A DNA stretch of 21,671 nucleotides, taken from contig JADGJG010000389.1 of assembly GCA_027596195.1 (NCBI GenBank), positions 1 through 21,671 of the forward strand. The letters are read 5' to 3'. Below are positions 17,744-21,671 of the stretch, piece by piece. The position numbers were made by a program, and so were the translations under genes. The notes below the pieces were generated by a model, which searched no databases, was not told the DNA's origin, and saw nothing but the letters and a program-made list of their open reading frames with translations. The first letter of the stretch is position 1, and each line of letters starts with the position of its first letter. Source of the DNA: Podochytrium sp. JEL0797 (lineage: Eukaryota; Chytridiomycota; Chytridiomycetes; Chytridiales; Chytriomycetaceae).

Positions 17744-18452
17744 TTAATTGCCATCCGCTTCCAAATCACTCTCCCTCTCACTCACTCTAAAATCGTCTTC
17801 CGTAACCCAGCTATCACTATCTGAATCCGACCCACTCTCATCATTAAGCCATTCAAGTTTGGGCAGGGTTCCGAGAATGGGTGGGAGAGGACCGGAGAGC
17901 TTGTTGTCGGACAAGTCAAGGAAGTCCAGATTTTCAAGAAGCGCCAACTCAGCAGGAATAGAACCGGATAGCTGATTGTTATCCAAGCACAGCACCTGTC
18001 AATTGCTGAAACGCGAGATGCTGGCGGGAAGGGAGCCTTCAAGATGGTTGTAGCCCAAATCCAATCTTTCGAGAGATACGAGGTTCCCAACCTCTTCGGG
18101 AATGGAGCCGCAAAGGCCAGACTTCTGAAGAGTCAAGCAAACGAGGCCTTTGAGCAAAAGCAGAGGTTTGGGAATCCATCGCGGTATTGAGGGCCAAACT
18201 TGGTTGTTGGGACATGTACCACTTGAAGAACCGCAGATGCCTCCATTGTCTTCGAACATAGACGGATTGGTAGAGCGGAGGACCTTGGAGATACAGCTGA
18301 TCCGTCTCAGTTAACTTTGAAGAGATTTCGACAGAGGCATCAGGCGGAGCGACAAAGCGGCTCAGGTTGATCCTTGCGAACGAATCCGTTTCAATACATC
18401 CTTTGAAGGAGCGAGAGAGTCCGGCGGAGGATCCAGACTTGCTTGGGAGGGA
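17744..18452 (-). pseudogene. 5'-truncated F-box/LRR gene, copy 1, with frame breaks and an in-frame TGA
   Basis: Reading from the junction at 18452: PPKQVWILR is the end of the F-box helix. An extra G near 18421-18426 then shifts the frame before SRSFKGCIETDSFARINLSRFVAPP. A further one-base shift near 18190-18230 leads to PSIPRWIPKPLLLLKGLVCLTL and LRRs (GLCGSIPEEVGNL; LERLDLGYNHLEGSLPASI). At 17999-18001 a TGA replaces the conserved first Leu of a repeat, and the same frame continues with QVLCLDNNQLSGSIPAELALLEN and LDFLDLSDNKLSGPLPPILG. It ends in an acidic tail (ESGSDSDSDSWVTEDDF). The start of the F-box is missing because the repeat junction cuts the gene. The blocks match those of the pseudogene at 3507-4712. 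Confidence 0.7.
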
Positions 18453-19970
18453 CGACCATTCCGATACTCCCGGAAAACAATTGACTAACCCCGTCGGCGG
18501 GGAGGGTGCTGGTGCTCTGCGCACTAGCTCCGTCGGTAACAATGCTGCCCGTGGTCTGCGCACCAACACCATCCCCACCAACATTTCCACCTCCCATGAC
18601 CGGCGCATTCACAACCACAGCCCCCTTTGCAAACGCCACATTCGAAAAAGCCGTCTCCGCATCCGCAGCTGTGTTATAACGATTCTCCAAAAACAGCTTC
18701 GTCACCACCGACCCGACATTCGACACGGCCAGCGCCGAAACATCCGCATTTTGCGCCGTAAAGTCAAGAATCCAAGACTGCGCCGCCGCGACGGTTGTCA
18801 ACGCGGCCGTGTTGTTGGCAATCGCGCCAACCACAGTGGCAGCAAGCGCATGTGTACCGTTGACTGTAAGGTTCGCTTTCGTGTTCCACAAAGTGATTTG
18901 TCTTGGAAGCCCACGCAGCGTGAATTCCAATGCCTTGGAGGAGATGTTGTACTGCGAAGCGAGGGCCTTGATTTGCGATTGAGTCGTGTTGTCTGCAGCA
19001 TGAGGTGTCGTGGCGTTCCACTTTCCACCCTTGAACCCCCCTCCAACTGGACGCTTAAACTTCTCCTCATGAACATCCACCAAAAACACGTCCCCAACAA
19101 CCCCAAGCATGACAAATGAGCTTGAAATCTCGTGTCTCTCCTTCCCCTGTCCATCAACATGATGCGTCCAGTTTCCATTCTCTCCCGCCGTGAAGTTGCC
19201 CGCGGCGTGTTTCCACTCGGTTGCGTTGCGGTGCTCCACCGCGGATCCGCCCGCATGTGTCCAGTTGCCTCGCTCGGATTCACCTGTACGGGTGTGACGC
19301 GTCCAGTTTCCAGTGTGTGTGAACGTGATGGCGTCACGAGACTCGGGGTGTTTGCTGCCTTTGCGATTTGGGTCGCGCAACCAAGCTCCAGTGGGGCGGG
19401 TGCCTAAAAGATTGGGGTAACAAAGATTAGTGAGATGATAAACAAAACGTTTCGTAATAGACAAATAGGGGGGTATTCACCTTCGTGAGACCACGATCCC
19501 GTTGGACGAGAGTGTCTCGTAAAGTTTTCATCCGCCTCGTGCGACCATGTTCCCGTTGGACGAGAGTGTCGAGTAAAGTTTCCTTGATGATTGGCTACCT
19601 CCCCTTCGCCACCAAAACGACCTCCTTCCTTTCCACCACGCGCATGACCACGCCCACCCTCCAAATGATGCATGGCACCCTCCGCAATCTTGACAACTTG
19701 CAACAAGGACACCTGGTTCCCCGTCGCGATCGTATTCGTCTGTGCGAGGAGGTCATCGCCGTACGCGACGGCACCAATCTGCGAGATGATGGTGGAGATT
19801 TGGGTGACGGAGAGGGAGGTGGAGATGGAGAGGTGGGAGAGGAACGTGGCGTTGAAGACTGTGTGGTTGCCGAGAAGGACATTGGAGTCTGCATCGACAG
19901 TGAAGGTGGGGGTTTGTTGGGCGAAAGATGAGGCGGCCAAAAGGACGAGTGAGATGAGCGAGAACTGCAT
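18391..19970 (-). CDS. secreted glycoprotein copy 2, C-terminus replaced at duplication junction
   Basis: Exons 19970-19481 and 19403-18391 code for 500 residues. As translated, they are identical to copy 1 over the signal peptide, the NFTRHSRPTG repeats and the body, up to SQLFSGSIGMV. The sequence then crosses the duplication junction at 18453/18452. The copy-1 tail (ASGLWVVTAVLIL) is replaced by VPPKQVWILRRTLSLLQRMY, derived from the neighbouring F-box/LRR gene. The GPI-anchor signal is therefore lost, so a product would be secreted or retained without an anchor. The first nine fused residues are in the native F-box frame (PPKQVWILR); the one-base insertion in this LRR copy then ends the frame. 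Intron, TATA box and upstream region are the same as in copy 1, so the gene could be transcribed. Confidence 0.75.
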
Positions 19971-20363
19971 GCTATTGATTTAAGTACGAAAAAATGAGGG
20001 GATTGTAGAAGTTCAGTTTCAGTTTATATAGGAGTTTCTGCGTGTAATGGAAATAGAATTTTCAGTGCCAAGAAATCCGTCGATTCAAATATGAATTGAA
20101 AATGCCCCATGCGAGATAGTATGACGTCGTAAGTCTAATAATTTGAGTGATTGTGTCATTGCATCTTCATTCTTTTTAGAAATTTGAAATTGTGTTTAAA
20201 AATCCTTATTTTTCGCTAAATGAAAAAGAATAGGAATATTCCGAATAGTTCCAAGGGAGGGTGAGGGAATGCATGCACTTCAACATAAAAAACTCGTTAG
20301 CCACCACCATCCTGCTTGCCCTCAAGATCATCCTCGGTCATTTACAACAAACCTTCGCAAAAC
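19971..20363 (-). promoter_or_regulatory. promoter region of secreted-protein gene, copy 2, with TATA box
   Basis: This is the counterpart of 16738-17130, with TATATAAA on the minus strand at 20030-20023. I see no difference from copy 1, so regulation of the two copies should be alike. Confidence 0.6.
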
Positions 20364-20756
20364 TCAACAGACCACAATAACCGAGGACCCCACCGCCAAC
20401 TCAACAGGCAGTGTACCTGACAAACGAGAGTGGTTGCTCAGTCCCAAACCTTGGAGCTTCGAAAGATTCAGCAATTTAGGCGTAATGGAGGATTCGAGCT
20501 GGCTGTTGTCGAGAAGCAGGCTTTGCAGGTTGACAAGGTTTCTCCACTGAGGAGGAACTGGCCCAGAGAGCGAATTGGGTCCGAGAGACATATATTCAAG
20601 TTTTCCAAGGGTTCCGAGAATGGGTGGAAGACGACCAGTGAGCTTGTTACCATTCAAGTCTAGTTCAGCCAGATTTTGAAGCAGCGCAAGCGCGACATGA
20701 ATGTGACCGGACAGCTCACACAGAATCCATTTCCAACACACCTTCGCGAAATTCAA
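20364..20756 (-). pseudogene. LRR fragment, copy 2
   Basis: This is the same 130-residue LRR fragment as in unit 1 with a single base change (position 20450 against 17217), which turns LQCLGL into LQGLGL. The spacer beyond it (20757-20973) carries one inserted base and a 4-bp deletion relative to unit 1, which changes the frame of the Glu/Lys-rich reading. Confidence 0.6.
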
Positions 20757-20973
20757 CTGAGCACGTTACACCTGGACATCCTTCCAGCCCCAAACTCTCC
20801 AAATCTTGTCGAAACTTCCAGATATGTGTATGATTTTTTTGTAATATGCCCAAGAGGAAGAAAACAATTCCTTTTTCAAATTCCTGTTTATTCTGCGCAA
20901 GCAACCCCACTGCTGCCTCCAACTCATTCCCACTCTCTGCCTCCATACAGCTACAAGGCTACCCTCCGGCACG

Positions 20974-21671
20974 TTAATTGCCATCCGCTTCCAAATCACT
21001 CTCACTCTCACTCACTCTAAAATCATCTTCCGTAACCCAGCTATCACTATCTGAATCCGACCCACTCCCATCATTAAGCCATTCAAGTTTGGGCAGGGTT
21101 CCGAGAATGGGTGGGAAAGGACCGGAGAGCTTGCTGTGGGACAAGTCAAGGAAGTCCAGATTTTCAAGAAGCGCCAACTCAGCAGGAATAGAACCGGATA
21201 GCTGATTGTTATCCAAGCACAGCACCTGTCAATTGCTGAAACGCGATATGCTGGCGGGAAGGGAGCCTTCAAGATGGTTTCCAATCTTTCGAGAGATACG
21301 AGGTTCCCAACCTCTTCGGGAATGGAGCCGCAAAGGCCAGACTTCTGAAGAGTCAAGCAAACGAGGCCTTTGAGCAAAAGCAGAGGTTTGGCAATCCATC
21401 GCGGTATTGAGGGCCAAACTTGGTTGTTGGGACATGTACCACTTGAAGAACCGCAGATGCCTCCATTGTCTTCGAACATAGACGGATTGGTAGAGCGGAG
21501 GACCTTGGAGATACAGCTGATCCGTCTCAGTTAACTTAGAAGAGATTTCGACAGAGGCATCAGGCGGAGCGACAAAGCGGCTCAGGTTGATCCTTGCGAA
21601 CGAATCCGTTTCAATACATCCTTTGAAGGAGCGAGAGAGTCCGCGGAGGATCCAGACTTGCTTGGGAGGGA
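20974..21671 (-). pseudogene. F-box/LRR remnant, copy 2, with a different set of lesions
   Basis: This copy lacks the extra G of copy 1, so PPKQVWILRGLSRSFKG and on through SFARINLSRFV is in frame from the window edge. It shares with copy 1 the frame shift before PSIPRW and the in-frame TGA before QVLCLDNNQLSG. It has its own 10-bp deletion near 21279, which breaks the repeat reading LERLDLGYNHLEG in copy 1. The acidic tail is conserved (GSGSDSDSDSWVTEDDF). The locus was thus already damaged before duplication, and each copy has since gained separate damage. Confidence 0.7.

Larger units (their letters stand above)
15220..18452. repeat. tandem duplication unit 1 (3,233 bp)
   Basis: From the c at 15220 the sequence recurs from 18453 onward at an offset of 3,233 bp. 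The unit contains nearly all of the secreted-protein gene, its promoter and the F-box/LRR remnants. Left of 15220 the match stops at once (cgc versus gac before the shared cgaccattcc), so the breakpoint is sharp and shows almost no microhomology. Confidence 0.95.
18453..21671. repeat. tandem duplication unit 2 (3,219 bp), ends exactly at window end
   Basis: This is the second copy of the unit at 15220-18452. Four indels account for the 14-bp length difference: +1 near 20868, -4 near 20957, -10 near 21279 and -1 near 21643. The final base of the window corresponds to 18452, the last base of unit 1. Base differences are almost absent in the first three quarters and concentrated in the last 800 bp. 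Confidence 0.95.

Noticed and set aside
17999..18001. TGA recoded as an amino acid in the LRR gene
   Set aside because: Other genes in the window end cleanly at TGA (for example CCDC25 at 2128-2130 and the Fanzor at 7880-7882), so a changed genetic code is unlikely. The locus has other lesions too.
15220..21671. Repeat array as a CRISPR or centromeric satellite
   Set aside because: The 3.2-kb units contain spliced protein-coding genes; there are no short spaced repeats.

Overview
The window is eukaryotic and looks fungal, most likely a chytrid-type zoosporic fungus. The evidence is dense gene packing, short GT-AG introns (mostly 41-104 nt), host genes such as CCDC25, an RSC9/ARID2 subunit and a FAM210-like protein, plus chytrid-style F-box/LRR families, a pogo-type transposase and a Fanzor nuclease. 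The taxon is inferred from gene content, not proven.

Layout from left to right. Positions 1-938 (minus) hold the N-terminal part of a pogo/CENP-B-like transposase that runs off the left edge. It is divergent from a three-exon CCDC25 homologue (1098-2130, plus). Two degraded leucine-rich-repeat loci follow on the plus strand: a membrane LRR protein without signal peptide (2220-3215) and an F-box/LRR pseudogene (3507-4712). A four-exon RSC9/ARID2 chromatin-remodelling subunit occupies 4765-7598 (minus).

The centrepiece is a large minus-strand gene, 7880-13299, that I reconstructed from at least nine exons. It is a Fanzor-type (eukaryotic TnpB-like) RNA-guided nuclease of about 1,620 residues. 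It shows RuvC-I, the relocated catalytic glutamate typical of Fanzor, a zinc ribbon split by an acidic insertion of about 245 residues, and a RuvC-III DRDxNAARN motif. A short inverted repeat sits directly after its stop, where a guide RNA end would be expected. One reading-frame break near 9030-9073 is either a weak 44-nt intron or a frameshift.

Further right are a FAM210-like (DUF1279) membrane protein (13562-14074, plus) and the C-terminal lobe of a pepsin-like aspartic protease (14217-14917, minus). The right third, 15220-21671, is a direct tandem duplication of a 3.23-kb unit. Each unit carries a secreted, glycosylation-site-rich protein gene and a decayed F-box/LRR locus. The duplication junction removes the GPI-anchor signal from the second copy of the secreted protein and replaces it with a piece of the F-box/LRR gene. 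The window ends exactly at a unit boundary, so more copies may follow or the assembly may have stopped on a repeat.
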